A DNA stretch of 64,000 nucleotides from Micromonospora sp. C31 (GTDB taxonomy: Bacteria; Actinomycetota; Actinomycetes; Mycobacteriales; Micromonosporaceae): assembly GCF_018070575.1 (NCBI RefSeq), contig NZ_JAGPXN010000015.1:97610-161609 (forward strand), read 5' to 3'. A program made the position numbers and the translations under genes. The notes under the pieces were generated by a model. The model was not told where the DNA came from and searched no databases. It saw only the letters and a list, made by a program, of their open reading frames with translations. This document shows, one piece after another, positions 1 through 9,249 of the stretch; within the stretch, counting starts at the first letter, position 1, and every line of letters starts with the position of its first letter.

Positions 1-503
1 GAGGTCTCGGCCGTGCCGAGTAGCGCGGCCACGCCGAAGTCCAGGACCTTCACCACGCCTGACGGCGCGATCATGACGTTCTGGGGTTTCAGGTCGCGGT
101 GCACGAGGGACGCGGTGTGGGCGGCCGAGAGCACGGAACAGATCTGCGCGGCGATCGACGCCGCCTCGGCCACGGGCAGGTGCCCCTGTTCGGCGATGTG
201 GTCGGCGAGGACGATCCCACGGATCAGCTGCATGACGAGGTAGAGATCCTCGCCGTGCTCACCGAGGTCGTGCACGGCGGGCACGCCGGGATGTTCGAGG
301 CGGGCCGTCGCTCTCGCCTCGCGCCGGAACCGCTTGACGGCAATCTCCCGCTCGTCCTGCGGCACCTCCAGCTTCCGGAGGAACTTGACGGCCACCGGCC
401 GGTCGAGCCGCTCGTCGAGACCGGCCCAGACCTCACCCATCCCGCCGCGCCCGATCGGGCAGGTCAGCACGTAGCGGCCCCCGATGTGCTCCCCCACCTG
501 CAC
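1..503 (-). CDS. Ser/Thr protein kinase, N-terminal part (cut by left edge)
   Basis: The first 167 residues of a Hanks-type Ser/Thr kinase are present and the rest lies beyond the left edge. Visible are the glycine-rich loop GRGGMGEV (about residues 18-25), the lysine in VAVKF (K40), the catalytic loop HRDLKPQN (D137) and the DFG motif (155-157), so this part looks catalytically intact. I chose GTG at 501-503 because a GGGGAGG sequence lies about six bases upstream. It lies 52 bp downstream of the UvrD-type helicase on the same strand, which suggests it is the third gene of the helicase operon. Whether a transmembrane or sensor domain follows cannot be seen. A kinase next to helicases is seen in Pgl/BREX-2 and other phage defence loci, but a housekeeping Pkn-type kinase is also possible. 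Confidence 0.85.
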   Translation of the reverse strand, partial: MQVGEHIGGRYVLTCPIGRGGMGEVWAGLDERLDRPVAVKFLRKLEVPQDEREIAVKRFRREARATARLEHPGVPAVHDLGEHGEDLYLVMQLIRGIVLADHIAEQGHLPVAEAASIAAQICSVLSAAHTASLVHRDLKPQNVMIAPSGVVKVLDFGVAALLGTAET

Positions 504-555
504 GAACGCCTCCCCGCAGACATCTGGTCCGTCCCCCGTCCCGCAGCGCCGACGG

Positions 556-2739
556 TCACGTCAGTCGTCGCTGTACCAGCCGGCTGGTGAGGAACGGGCT
601 GGGCGTACCGTGCCAGAACACCGCCAGTTCGTCGCGAGGACGGGTGGCGGCGACGAAGAGCAGCGAACGGTCCCGCTGGCGCTCACGCTGGTACCGCTTC
701 GGGTCGGTGTCCCGGTACCGGCTGATCATCTGCCGGGGCACGAGGCCGTCACTGACACCGGCAATGATCATCCGCTGGTATTCGAGCCCCTTGAACCGGT
801 GCATGGTGCCGACGTGGACGCCGTCGCTCCGCTTCGGGCCGTCGGGGCCGATCTCCACCGCAAGCACCCCGTCCGCCTCCAGCCGGCTGATGACGTCCGC
901 AGCGAATTCCCTCGTCGGCACGCAGATCGCCACGGAGCCGTCGGTCGGGCCACCCCAGTCGCGCAGTTGCTCGGCGATGAGGTCCCGTTCCTGCGACCAG
1001 GTCGGTGCGCCCCGGAAGACCGGAGGTGCTCCGCGCAGCAGCGACCGGTAGCCGGCCAGGTCCTCCTCCCCGCCGTCCAGGTCGTCGTACACCTCGCCCG
1101 TCATGATCTGAAGGGCGTCGGCCAGGATCTGCCGGGTGGTGCGGTAGCTCAGGGTCAGCCGGGACGAGCGGCCGCGGATGTTGACGCCCAGGCTGCTCAG
1201 CGTGACGTGGTTGTCGTAGATCCGCTGGTGGGTGTCGCCGGTGAGGAACATGTCGTCCGGGCCGGGCGCGACCATGGCGCGCAGCATCTTCCAGTGCGCG
1301 GCACCGAGGTCCTGCGCCTCGTCGACGACGACGTGCCGGTATCGCGGCCGGTGGAATCCGCCGGAGGATTCGCCGCCGGGGGCGCTGTCGCCGGACGCGG
1401 CCCGGTCCATCTCGAGGCGGGCCGCCCGCTGGGCCACCTGGTGCCAGGTCCAGACCCCCTGTCCCTCGAGCCAGGTGGTGAAGCGCTCGGTCAGCTGCCA
1501 GATCTGGTCGCGTTCGACCCGGGTGAGGCTGCGACCGCGGTTGGGGCGGCGGGCCTTGAAGTAGTCGGTGCGCGAGTTGAGCACCTGGCCGAGAATCACC
1601 TGGGTCCACTCGGCGGCAAGGAACTCCGCGTCCCAGCCGGACGCTCCGGTCTCGATCAGGAACTCGCTCCACAGGTCGGCGACCCGGTTGTCGTCGACGA
1701 CCCGCCGGCTGCCACCCGCCTTCGCCTCGGCCACCACCCGGCTGGCCAGCCGGTCGATGTTGACGATGTCGACCCGGGCCACCAGCTCCTGCCCGCCGAG
1801 GGCGAGCAGTCGGGTGCGCAGGTCGGCGGCGAGGTTGCGGTTGAAGGTGGTGAGCAGGACCGGCCGGTCCGTACCGGGCGGCAACTGCCGGGCGAGGTGC
1901 GCCACCCGGTGCAGCGCGACGATGGTCTTGCCGGTGCCGGGCCCGCCACCGACGCGGGCCGGGCCCTTGTACTGCTTCTCCACCAGCTTGCGCTGCGTGG
2001 GATGCAGGAAGATCTGCCACCGCTCGAAGGCCTCGCCGATGATCGCCTGCAACGCCTCGTCGTCCGAGGTGACCTGCGTGGCAGGGCGTTGCACCGCCGC
2101 CTCGAAGTCGTCCGGGTCGACCGGGTCGTCGGCGCGTACCGGGTCGGTGACCTGCCTGAGCACCTCGTCGTGGGGCGTGCCGTCGAAGAGGGCGAAGAGC
2201 ACGTCGGTGGTGAGCTGGGGTGCCCGGTCGAGCAGCTCCAGCAGCTCGGTCTCGCCGGTAAGTTCGCGGATCTGCGGCAGCAGCGGCTCGGAGACGCCCA
2301 ACTCCAGTAGCTGCGCGTCGGTGTAGGTGTCGAAGAGCGGCTTCCGAGTGGGCTCCGGCTCGGTCTCGGGGGGCACGACCCGGCCGACGATGCTGTCGCC
2401 GACCGGCGCCAGGTCGACGACCTCGATGCCGCCGGTGACCCGGTTGATCCGGTACGCGTAGCGCGACAGGTCGTCGTACACCTCGCTCCGGTGCTTGACC
2501 GCGACGAGCAGGTAGTCGCGGTCGGCGATGTGCAGGAGCAGCGCGCGGTAGTCCCTGTTGACGCGGGCGGACATCAGCCGGGAGTCGCCGTTGAGCGCCT
2601 TGAGGCTGAGGCCGGGGTTCTCCGGGTTGTGCCGGAACTTGTGCATGAACTCGTAGACCGCGCCGATGTCGGCGCGGGTGAGCTTCATGACCTCCTTGTC
2701 GGCGCGGGCCAGTATCCTCAGCGTGGCTCCGGTGTTCAT
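556..2739 (-). CDS. UvrD/Rep-type superfamily I helicase with RelE/ParE-like N-terminus
   Basis: 727 residues. The first ~100 residues (TRADIGAVYEFMHKF; NRDYRALLLHIADRDYLLVAV; KHRSEVYDDL) have the pattern of a RelE/ParE-type small nuclease fold. The UvrD-type core follows: Walker A GGPGTGKT near residue 266, Walker B DEAQD near 473, the SYR motif of helicase motif IV, HRFKGLEY near 648 and the VAATRPRDEL motif near the C-terminus. The ATG at 2737-2739 overlaps the stop of the upstream giant helicase by ATGA, so translation is probably coupled. In-frame sequence upstream of this start is only antisense noise from the neighbour. RelE-UvrD fusions occur in actinobacterial genomic islands. A direct cleavage activity of the N-terminal domain is not established here. 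Defence or DNA repair are the realistic roles. Confidence 0.88.
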   Translation of the reverse strand: MNTGATLRILARADKEVMKLTRADIGAVYEFMHKFRHNPENPGLSLKALNGDSRLMSARVNRDYRALLLHIADRDYLLVAVKHRSEVYDDLSRYAYRINRVTGGIEVVDLAPVGDSIVGRVVPPETEPEPTRKPLFDTYTDAQLLELGVSEPLLPQIRELTGETELLELLDRAPQLTTDVLFALFDGTPHDEVLRQVTDPVRADDPVDPDDFEAAVQRPATQVTSDDEALQAIIGEAFERWQIFLHPTQRKLVEKQYKGPARVGGGPGTGKTIVALHRVAHLARQLPPGTDRPVLLTTFNRNLAADLRTRLLALGGQELVARVDIVNIDRLASRVVAEAKAGGSRRVVDDNRVADLWSEFLIETGASGWDAEFLAAEWTQVILGQVLNSRTDYFKARRPNRGRSLTRVERDQIWQLTERFTTWLEGQGVWTWHQVAQRAARLEMDRAASGDSAPGGESSGGFHRPRYRHVVVDEAQDLGAAHWKMLRAMVAPGPDDMFLTGDTHQRIYDNHVTLSSLGVNIRGRSSRLTLSYRTTRQILADALQIMTGEVYDDLDGGEEDLAGYRSLLRGAPPVFRGAPTWSQERDLIAEQLRDWGGPTDGSVAICVPTREFAADVISRLEADGVLAVEIGPDGPKRSDGVHVGTMHRFKGLEYQRMIIAGVSDGLVPRQMISRYRDTDPKRYQRERQRDRSLLFVAATRPRDELAVFWHGTPSPFLTSRLVQRRLT

Positions 2740-5700
2740 CGGCTCTCTCCCCCGTTCGCGGCAAGCTGCGCCGCCAACTCCTCGACCGACCACTCCCGCG
2801 CGGTCCGTGCGTGCCAGCCCGCCTCGGCGTACGCCCGGTCCCGGTCTGCCGCCTCCGGGTCGCCGGGCGGGCCGGTGAGCACGACGGCGATCCGCCGGTC
2901 GGGCCAGGCGAGCTCGGCGGGCCACGCCTGGTCCCCCAGTTCGTAGCCGACGATCGGCGCGGGAAGGTTCTGCTGCGCGAGCTGCCGCACGAGGAGTTCC
3001 AGCGTGCTCTCGTCGCGGTCCAGGTACTGCACGACCTCGCGCCAGGGCGACTCGTCGTCGACCGGGTCGGGTCGGGTCGCTGCCGGCTGGGACGCGACGC
3101 CGAGCCAGGTGGCGGTCTCCTCGTCCAGCGGCAGGGCACGCCGCGTCAGCGCCAGTCCGGTGCCTTCGGTGACCGCCATGGAGGCCGGGTCGAAGGCGTC
3201 CAGGGCGGAGAGCGCGAGCTGGCCGGCGTCGCCGCCGCCGTTGGTGAGGAACTGGATCACGTTGCCCCAGGTCAGCCACGCGGCCCAGCGCTTCCGGTGC
3301 GCCTCGCCGGCGACGGCGGCGGGCAGGTCGTCGATGACGGTGAGCGCCGAGAAGGTCGGCAACGGCCTGCTGCGCCCGTCGACGACGACGGTCAGCGGGC
3401 AGTCCGCGTTGTCCCGGGACCGGGCGACCATGATGTGGCGTGCCGTGGTCGCCGGCATCGGCTCTGCCCGCAACGCGGCCAGCAGCCGCTGCGACACACC
3501 ACCGGAGTCGGTGCCGCTGTTCGCTTCGGCCTGCTTGAGCATGCCCCAGACGGTCGCTTCGGCCCGCCGTTGCCAGCGGGTCAGGTCCGGGTCGGCGAGA
3601 AAGCGCATCAGCTGGTCGACGGGGTTGGCCCAGACCGTGTCCTCGAGTTCGTCCGGGTCCGCACCGGGCAGGAACCTGCGGTAGTTCTCCCGGGCCGCCT
3701 GCCTGCAGACGCCGCCATAGGGCATCCACCGGCCACTTTCCTCCGCGTTCCCCCAGGTCTTGACGTCGTCCCAGGTGGCGGCGAAGACCAGGTAGCCGTG
3801 CGCGCGCAGCCGGGCCCGCTTCTCGGCGTCGTCGGCGAGCCGGTTGTGCCGGGGGGTCGCGTGGTACTTGAACCCGTCCAGGTAGACCGCCACCTCGGGC
3901 GACGGTGCGTCGAGGCGGGTGAAGTGCACGTCGGGCCGCGTACCCCGGACGGTGTTCTGGAGCTTCATCTGCCAGTGGGTGAGTTTCTGCCCGCCGTCGC
4001 TGATGAAGCGCAGGTCGGCGATCCGGGCACCGTCGTGATCCCGACGCCGTTCGATGCGCAGCCCGGATCCCGGGATCTCACCGAGGGCCAGCAGCTTGGT
4101 CAGGAACTGCAACTCCAGCTCGCTCTCCACCTGGTGGATCAGCGAGATCTCGTCGGTACGGGTGCCTTCCTGGACGTCCCAGGTGTCGAGGAGCCTGTCC
4201 AGCATGCCCAGTGCCTCGTCGCGGCTCATCAGGGCGAAGTGTTCGTTGCGGGCATGGCGCAGGAGGCACCGGTGACACACCGGCTTCGCCTCGTGCCGGC
4301 AGTCGCAGTCGGCGATGCGCTGCCGGGCCAGTTCCAGGACGGTACGGAACTCGTCCGACCTGGCAAGACGGTGGAGGTATCCCGTGCCCTGCGGCTGGGT
4401 GTCGTAGACGACCACGAAGTTGCGGGTGCCGTCGCTCTGCCCGTCCGGCATGGTGGCGGCGACGGTCTGGAGGTGGGCGGGCTCGCCGCCGTACTTCGCG
4501 GCGATGCCGAGCCGGATGGCGGCGGCGAAGGACTGTAGCCGCTCCTGCACCAGGGCGGTCGCGGCGGGGATCAGGATGCGCAGCGCCTCGGTCTCCAACT
4601 CGTGGGCCAGGATCAGCTCCACATGGGTGTCCGGCGTGGCCGCCGAGCGCCGGTACGCACACCAGGGCCGGTGGTGCTCGGCACCCGGCCCGACGGTCGC
4701 GCCGGAGGCCTGGGCGGCGAGTTGCTGGCTGTCCGTCGGCAGACCGTCGACGGTGGTGCCGCCGCACGAGGTGCAGGTGTGGAACCGGTTGATCCGCACC
4801 TCTTCGCCGGCGAACAGGTCGGCGGCCCGGTCGTAGCGCTGCGCGCCGAGGTTGAAGTGGCGGATCATGGCGTGCCGGCTGTAGTCCACGCCGAAGGTGT
4901 CGCGGGCGTGCCGCCAGGACGACTCGACCTTGGCCGGGTCGATGTCGACCGCGGTGGTGGTGGCGTAGAAGCGGCGGGTCCGGTCGTCGCTGTCGTCGCG
5001 GATCCGCGCGTCGTCGCGCTTGTCGCGGCTGTACACGCGGGTCGGCTGGAGCACCTGGAACAGCCGGCCGTGGTCGGCGATGCCCCGATCCTCGCAGCGC
5101 GGGCAGGCGCTGGTGTCCTCCTTGGCGAGGTGGGTACGGACGTAACCGCACTGGGCGCAGACCCGCCACTGCTCGTACGCGGGCCGGTCGACCGGGCCGA
5201 CGTCGAGCCCGGAGATCTCGTGCTGGTAGCCGCGGACGTAGTAGCTGTTGCCGGGGGCGATCTCGGTCAGGGCCTGCCGGGCGGGGCGGGCGTATTCCCG
5301 CAGCTCGCTGTGGAAGCGGCGGTCCCCGTCGCGCTGCTCCTCCCAGGTGAGGGTGGCTTCCAGGTCGGTGCGGGTGTCGATGAGCGCGTAGTTGGGCAGC
5401 AGGCCGAATTCGACCAGGGTGCTGTGCGCGGCGGCCCCACCGATGTCCCGCAGCCGCCGGCGGACGGCACCCTCCTCCGCCTTGAGCATCCTGATCTCGC
5501 GAGCGTGGTCCGGGTCGCTGGCCACCAGGGTGCCGCGCGCCGTCGCGATCTCCTGTAGCCGGCGCCGCAGGTCGGACAGGCGGGCCTCCCATGCCTCGCC
5601 GGTCTCCTTGGCCCGGTGCACGACCCCGTCGGCCGCGAACTGCCGCAGCTGCTCGGCGGCCTCCGGCAGGACGCTGTCGCCGAAGAGCGCCAGGAAGTGC

Positions 5701-8700
5701 GCCACCAGGCGGGTGCCGTCGCGCTGGCCGGCCTCGGCGAGGGCGGTCAGCCAGCCGGTCGGGCCGAACAGGACGTGCGCCCGACGGGGCATCGGCAGCA
5801 CCCCGGCGAGCCGGCCCCGGGCGGCCACGTCGATCAGGTGGGCGAGGTACTGGCGGCGCAGGATCTCCACGGCGGACAGGAAGCAGCCGGGCGGAACGAT
5901 CTGCCCGGCGATCATGTCTCTCGGCTCGGTCAGGTAGTAGCGGTCGCGATCGGAGCGGCCGACCAGGGTGAGCACGAGGGCGTTGCCGCTGCGGCGGCCG
6001 GCGCGGCCGGCCCGCTGCACGTAGTTGGCCGGGCCGTGGGGCAGCGATGCCAGCACCACCGCGGAGAGCGCCCCGATGTCGATGCCCATCTCCAGGGTGG
6101 GCGTGCACGACAGGACGTTCGGGTCGGTGTAGCGCTGCCCCTCGCGGAACTGCTTCTCCACGGTCTCCCGCTGGGCGCGGGTGAGCATGCCGGTGTGTTC
6201 GCCGGTCACCACCCGGAAGACGCGGCTCTCCAGGTAGAGGCGCCGGTAGTAGTCGTCCGGCGCGGTGTCGTCGTGGGCGGCGCGCAGCCGACCGCGGCAG
6301 CGGTACTGCCGGCACGGCTGACCGGTCCAGTCGGCGACCCGGTCGGGGTGCTCGGTCTGCTGCCAGTGGCAGGTGTCGCAGCCGACACCGGCGCGTACGG
6401 CGTCGTCGTCGGTGAGCCGGGTGACCCGCAGGTGGCCGGGGAGCACCCCGTACACCGTGTTGCCGTCGTCGGTGTCGGCGGCGGCGACGATCCCGGCGGC
6501 GGCCAGGGCCGGCAGCAGCCGGGAAAGGTAGCCGGCGGTGTCGCCGGGGTCGAGGCCGAGGCAGCGCGCCGTCCAGTCCTGGTACCAGTTGCCGCGCGCG
6601 GTGACCGCGTCGAACTCCGAGCGGGTCTTCGGCGTCGCCAGCAGGAACGCGGGCGCGGACAGCCCCTTCGGGAACGCCGGCATGCCGGCGGGCCGGCCGC
6701 CCCAGACCTGCCACCGGGTGCCGCCGCGCCGCAGGTACGGCACCAGCCACTCGTGGTAGACGGCCCCCCGGGCCCGCAACCGCTCCAGCAGGCCCCGCAC
6801 GAACGCGAGGTAGCGGGCGGCGTCGGGCGGTGTGGCCCCGAGCTGACCGGCACCCGTGAGGTGCACGTCCCGGCAGATCGCGGCGGCGGCGGCCGGGTCG
6901 TCGAGGGCGACCTGGACGGCCACGCCACGGGTCAGCTCCAGGGTGCGGCCCTGGCGGGAGCGCAGGCCGGTCTCCATCACGGTGGCGAAGACGAGGCGTT
7001 CGGCGATCAGCGTCCAGGTCTCCCGGCTGCCGTTGTGTTCGCCGGCGAGCAGGCTGTCGACGCCCGGCTGGTCGTGCAGGTCGGGCGGCACCACGGTGGA
7101 GAGGACGGCCGGCTCGGCCGCCGCCTCGACCATCCGGACGACGAGGTCGTCCAGCCCGATCGTCTCCCCCGGGTCGAGCTGGTCGGCGAGCAGGGACCGC
7201 AGGCTGAAGGCGTACGACCGGTTGGCGACGAAGCCGGCGCGGTGCGCGGCGTCCTGGACCGAGTCGTTGAACAGCAGGGTCTTCTTCTCTGCCTCGTCGA
7301 GTTCGCCGCCGGTGAAGAGCTGGGTGATCGCCACCGAGGCGAGGGTGGCGAGGCCGGCGCCGAGGAAGCGGATGCCGTGGTCCAGTTCGCAGGACGGGCA
7401 GCGGTCCTTCTCCGCCGCGTCGATGGCGGTGAGGTCGCCGAGCACCACGATCGCGTCGTCGTTGCGCTCCCGGTCCTTCTGCGGGTCGAAGGGGCGCACG
7501 CGGCGGCCGTACTCCAGCACCAGCAGGCCGGCCGGGCGCTGCCGTACCTCGTCGTCGGTCGCGGCGATCAGCGCGCGGACGCGGCGCTTGTCGCGGCCCA
7601 CGCTGGCCCGGTAGATCTTGTCGGGGTCGGTCTCCAGTTCCTGCGGGTCCTTCTCCGGCGACAGCGCCGTCCAGCCGGAGCGGCCGCAGTGCCGGCAGTA
7701 CACGGCCGGCAGCCGCGGGTGGCGGGTGTCGGCCACCACGAGGTCGGCTTCGGCGGCGTACGGGTCCAGCTCGCGGGGCGCCTCGCCGAACCAGCCGAAG
7801 GTCGCCTGGTGGGAGGTGCCGCGCAGCAGCCGGGAGACGGCCCGGACCCACAGGTGCGTCTCGATGTTGAGCAGCGGTCGGTCGGGGTCGTCCGGGTTGC
7901 GGGCCACCGACAGCAGGCCGACGAAGCGGGCGAGGGCCCGCGCGGTGATCTCGGGGCGGGTCTTCATGGCACTGCCCCACCCGGTGGCGTTCTTGCGGGG
8001 CAGCACCTCGATGACCTCGTCGAGGGTGCGCGGCGCCGAGCCGAGCGAGTCGAGCACCGCCTTGGTCAGGGGATGGCGCCGCAGCAGTTCGCCGAGGCGG
8101 GCCGGGTCGTGCAGGCACGGCTCGCCGAGCACCAGCTCGGCCACCTCGGCCATCATCCGCCGCGGGTCGCGGCCGTCGACGGCGACGATCTGCTCGGGGG
8201 TGGGCAGCGGCAGGCTGAAGTCCTGGTGGCTGATGAACTCGCCGGAGGCGTAGCGGTCCTCCCCGACCAGGGACGCGGCGTCGAAGGCGACACCGAAGAC
8301 CTGCTCGGCGACCTCGCGGATCGCGACCCGGCCGTCCAGGCCACCGCCCTCGCCGAGGGTCGCGGAGGTGGCCACCGGGCAGATCGGCCCGAGCGGGCGG
8401 CCCGGCTCGTCGAGCCCGAGCGCGGCGGCGAGGCGGCGCAGCAGCATCGCCACGTCGGTGCCCTGCGCGCCGTCGTAGGTGTGGAACTCGTCGAGCACCA
8501 CGTACGCCGGTGCGGCGCCCTCCCACAGCGGCAGGTCGTCGGCGCGCTGGAGCAGCAGGTCCAGCATCTTGTAGTTGGTGATCAGGATGTCCGGCGGGGT
8601 GCGCCGCATCTCGGAGCGCTTCGTGAACACGTGCCGGTACTCGATCTTCGCGACATCCCCGATGTAGAGGCCGGCCGTGACGCCGGCGAGCGCCGGATCG

Positions 8701-9161
8701 GCGAGCATCTCGTTGAGGCGCTGCGTCTGGTCGGTGGCCAGGGCGTTCATCGGGTAGAGCAGGATCGCCTTGATCCCGGCCCGGCCCTGCTGCCGCTGCC
8801 GGCGGCAGTGGTCCAGCACCGGGATCAGGAACGACTCGGTCTTGCCGGAGCCGGTGCCGGTGGTGATCAGTGTCGGCTCGGCCGCCCTGCCCCTGGTCGA
8901 CAGCCGGGCGAACGCGCGCGCCTGGTGCGACCAGGGGGTGAAGTCGGCCGGCGCCCAGTCCAGGCCCGCCCGCCAGTCGTCCGCCGCCGTGCGGAAGGGG
9001 GTGCGGATGCGCAGGTACGGCCCGCGGAAGATGCCCTGCTCCGGGTGGGAGAGGAAGCCCTCCAGACCCTGGCGTACGCCCTCCTCGGTCAGGCCGAAGG
9101 TGGTGGTCAGGTATTGGGTGAGGTTCCGACGCAGGGTGTCGGCGGCGATGGTCGGCCTCAT
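2736..9161 (-). CDS. Giant DEAD/DEAH helicase with DUF1998 and Vsr-like nuclease domain (DruE-like)
   Basis: 2141 residues. The N-terminal superfamily II core shows Walker A TGTGSGKT (101-108), the DEAH-variant box DEFH (about 224-227) and motif III SATLG (about 266-270). The helicase C lobe near residue 1024 shows TPTLEMGID, followed by QRAGRAGR. A DUF1998 region ends in the Cys cluster CDCRHEAKPVCHRC near 1620. Residues ~1675-1790 look like a Vsr/DUF559 endonuclease fold: an acidic residue in SELELQF, the D of RPDVHF, and the strand VAVYLDGFKYH followed by EKRARLRAHGY. A remaining C-terminal segment is not recognised. DUF1998 helicases of this size are known as DruE of Druantia and are related to DrmA/DrmB of DISARM. 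The gene is first in a minus-strand operon with the RelE-UvrD helicase and a kinase. MrfA-type repair helicases share the core but are far shorter. Confidence 0.88.
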   Translation of the reverse strand: MRPTIAADTLRRNLTQYLTTTFGLTEEGVRQGLEGFLSHPEQGIFRGPYLRIRTPFRTAADDWRAGLDWAPADFTPWSHQARAFARLSTRGRAAEPTLITTGTGSGKTESFLIPVLDHCRRQRQQGRAGIKAILLYPMNALATDQTQRLNEMLADPALAGVTAGLYIGDVAKIEYRHVFTKRSEMRRTPPDILITNYKMLDLLLQRADDLPLWEGAAPAYVVLDEFHTYDGAQGTDVAMLLRRLAAALGLDEPGRPLGPICPVATSATLGEGGGLDGRVAIREVAEQVFGVAFDAASLVGEDRYASGEFISHQDFSLPLPTPEQIVAVDGRDPRRMMAEVAELVLGEPCLHDPARLGELLRRHPLTKAVLDSLGSAPRTLDEVIEVLPRKNATGWGSAMKTRPEITARALARFVGLLSVARNPDDPDRPLLNIETHLWVRAVSRLLRGTSHQATFGWFGEAPRELDPYAAEADLVVADTRHPRLPAVYCRHCGRSGWTALSPEKDPQELETDPDKIYRASVGRDKRRVRALIAATDDEVRQRPAGLLVLEYGRRVRPFDPQKDRERNDDAIVVLGDLTAIDAAEKDRCPSCELDHGIRFLGAGLATLASVAITQLFTGGELDEAEKKTLLFNDSVQDAAHRAGFVANRSYAFSLRSLLADQLDPGETIGLDDLVVRMVEAAAEPAVLSTVVPPDLHDQPGVDSLLAGEHNGSRETWTLIAERLVFATVMETGLRSRQGRTLELTRGVAVQVALDDPAAAAAICRDVHLTGAGQLGATPPDAARYLAFVRGLLERLRARGAVYHEWLVPYLRRGGTRWQVWGGRPAGMPAFPKGLSAPAFLLATPKTRSEFDAVTARGNWYQDWTARCLGLDPGDTAGYLSRLLPALAAAGIVAAADTDDGNTVYGVLPGHLRVTRLTDDDAVRAGVGCDTCHWQQTEHPDRVADWTGQPCRQYRCRGRLRAAHDDTAPDDYYRRLYLESRVFRVVTGEHTGMLTRAQRETVEKQFREGQRYTDPNVLSCTPTLEMGIDIGALSAVVLASLPHGPANYVQRAGRAGRRSGNALVLTLVGRSDRDRYYLTEPRDMIAGQIVPPGCFLSAVEILRRQYLAHLIDVAARGRLAGVLPMPRRAHVLFGPTGWLTALAEAGQRDGTRLVAHFLALFGDSVLPEAAEQLRQFAADGVVHRAKETGEAWEARLSDLRRRLQEIATARGTLVASDPDHAREIRMLKAEEGAVRRRLRDIGGAAAHSTLVEFGLLPNYALIDTRTDLEATLTWEEQRDGDRRFHSELREYARPARQALTEIAPGNSYYVRGYQHEISGLDVGPVDRPAYEQWRVCAQCGYVRTHLAKEDTSACPRCEDRGIADHGRLFQVLQPTRVYSRDKRDDARIRDDSDDRTRRFYATTTAVDIDPAKVESSWRHARDTFGVDYSRHAMIRHFNLGAQRYDRAADLFAGEEVRINRFHTCTSCGGTTVDGLPTDSQQLAAQASGATVGPGAEHHRPWCAYRRSAATPDTHVELILAHELETEALRILIPAATALVQERLQSFAAAIRLGIAAKYGGEPAHLQTVAATMPDGQSDGTRNFVVVYDTQPQGTGYLHRLARSDEFRTVLELARQRIADCDCRHEAKPVCHRCLLRHARNEHFALMSRDEALGMLDRLLDTWDVQEGTRTDEISLIHQVESELELQFLTKLLALGEIPGSGLRIERRRDHDGARIADLRFISDGGQKLTHWQMKLQNTVRGTRPDVHFTRLDAPSPEVAVYLDGFKYHATPRHNRLADDAEKRARLRAHGYLVFAATWDDVKTWGNAEESGRWMPYGGVCRQAARENYRRFLPGADPDELEDTVWANPVDQLMRFLADPDLTRWQRRAEATVWGMLKQAEANSGTDSGGVSQRLLAALRAEPMPATTARHIMVARSRDNADCPLTVVVDGRSRPLPTFSALTVIDDLPAAVAGEAHRKRWAAWLTWGNVIQFLTNGGGDAGQLALSALDAFDPASMAVTEGTGLALTRRALPLDEETATWLGVASQPAATRPDPVDDESPWREVVQYLDRDESTLELLVRQLAQQNLPAPIVGYELGDQAWPAELAWPDRRIAVVLTGPPGDPEAADRDRAYAEAGWHARTAREWSVEELAAQLAANGGESR

Positions 9162-9249
9162 GAGCGGATCACCCGGGGCATGCTACGTCAGCATCCACTG
9201 TGGTGGTTCGACCTGCCCTGAAGAAGGTTTACGGGAGCAAGTCGGATTT

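Noticed and set aside
2740..3729. In-frame upstream extension of the UvrD-type helicase
   Set aside because: It is out-of-frame noise over the end of the giant helicase. The ATG at 2737-2739 overlaps the helicase stop and starts a good RelE-like domain.
5616..9221. A long open frame on the plus strand opposite the giant helicase
   Set aside because: It is a shadow of the DruE-like gene in high-GC DNA. The protein is low-complexity and matches no family, whereas the minus strand has helicase motifs throughout.
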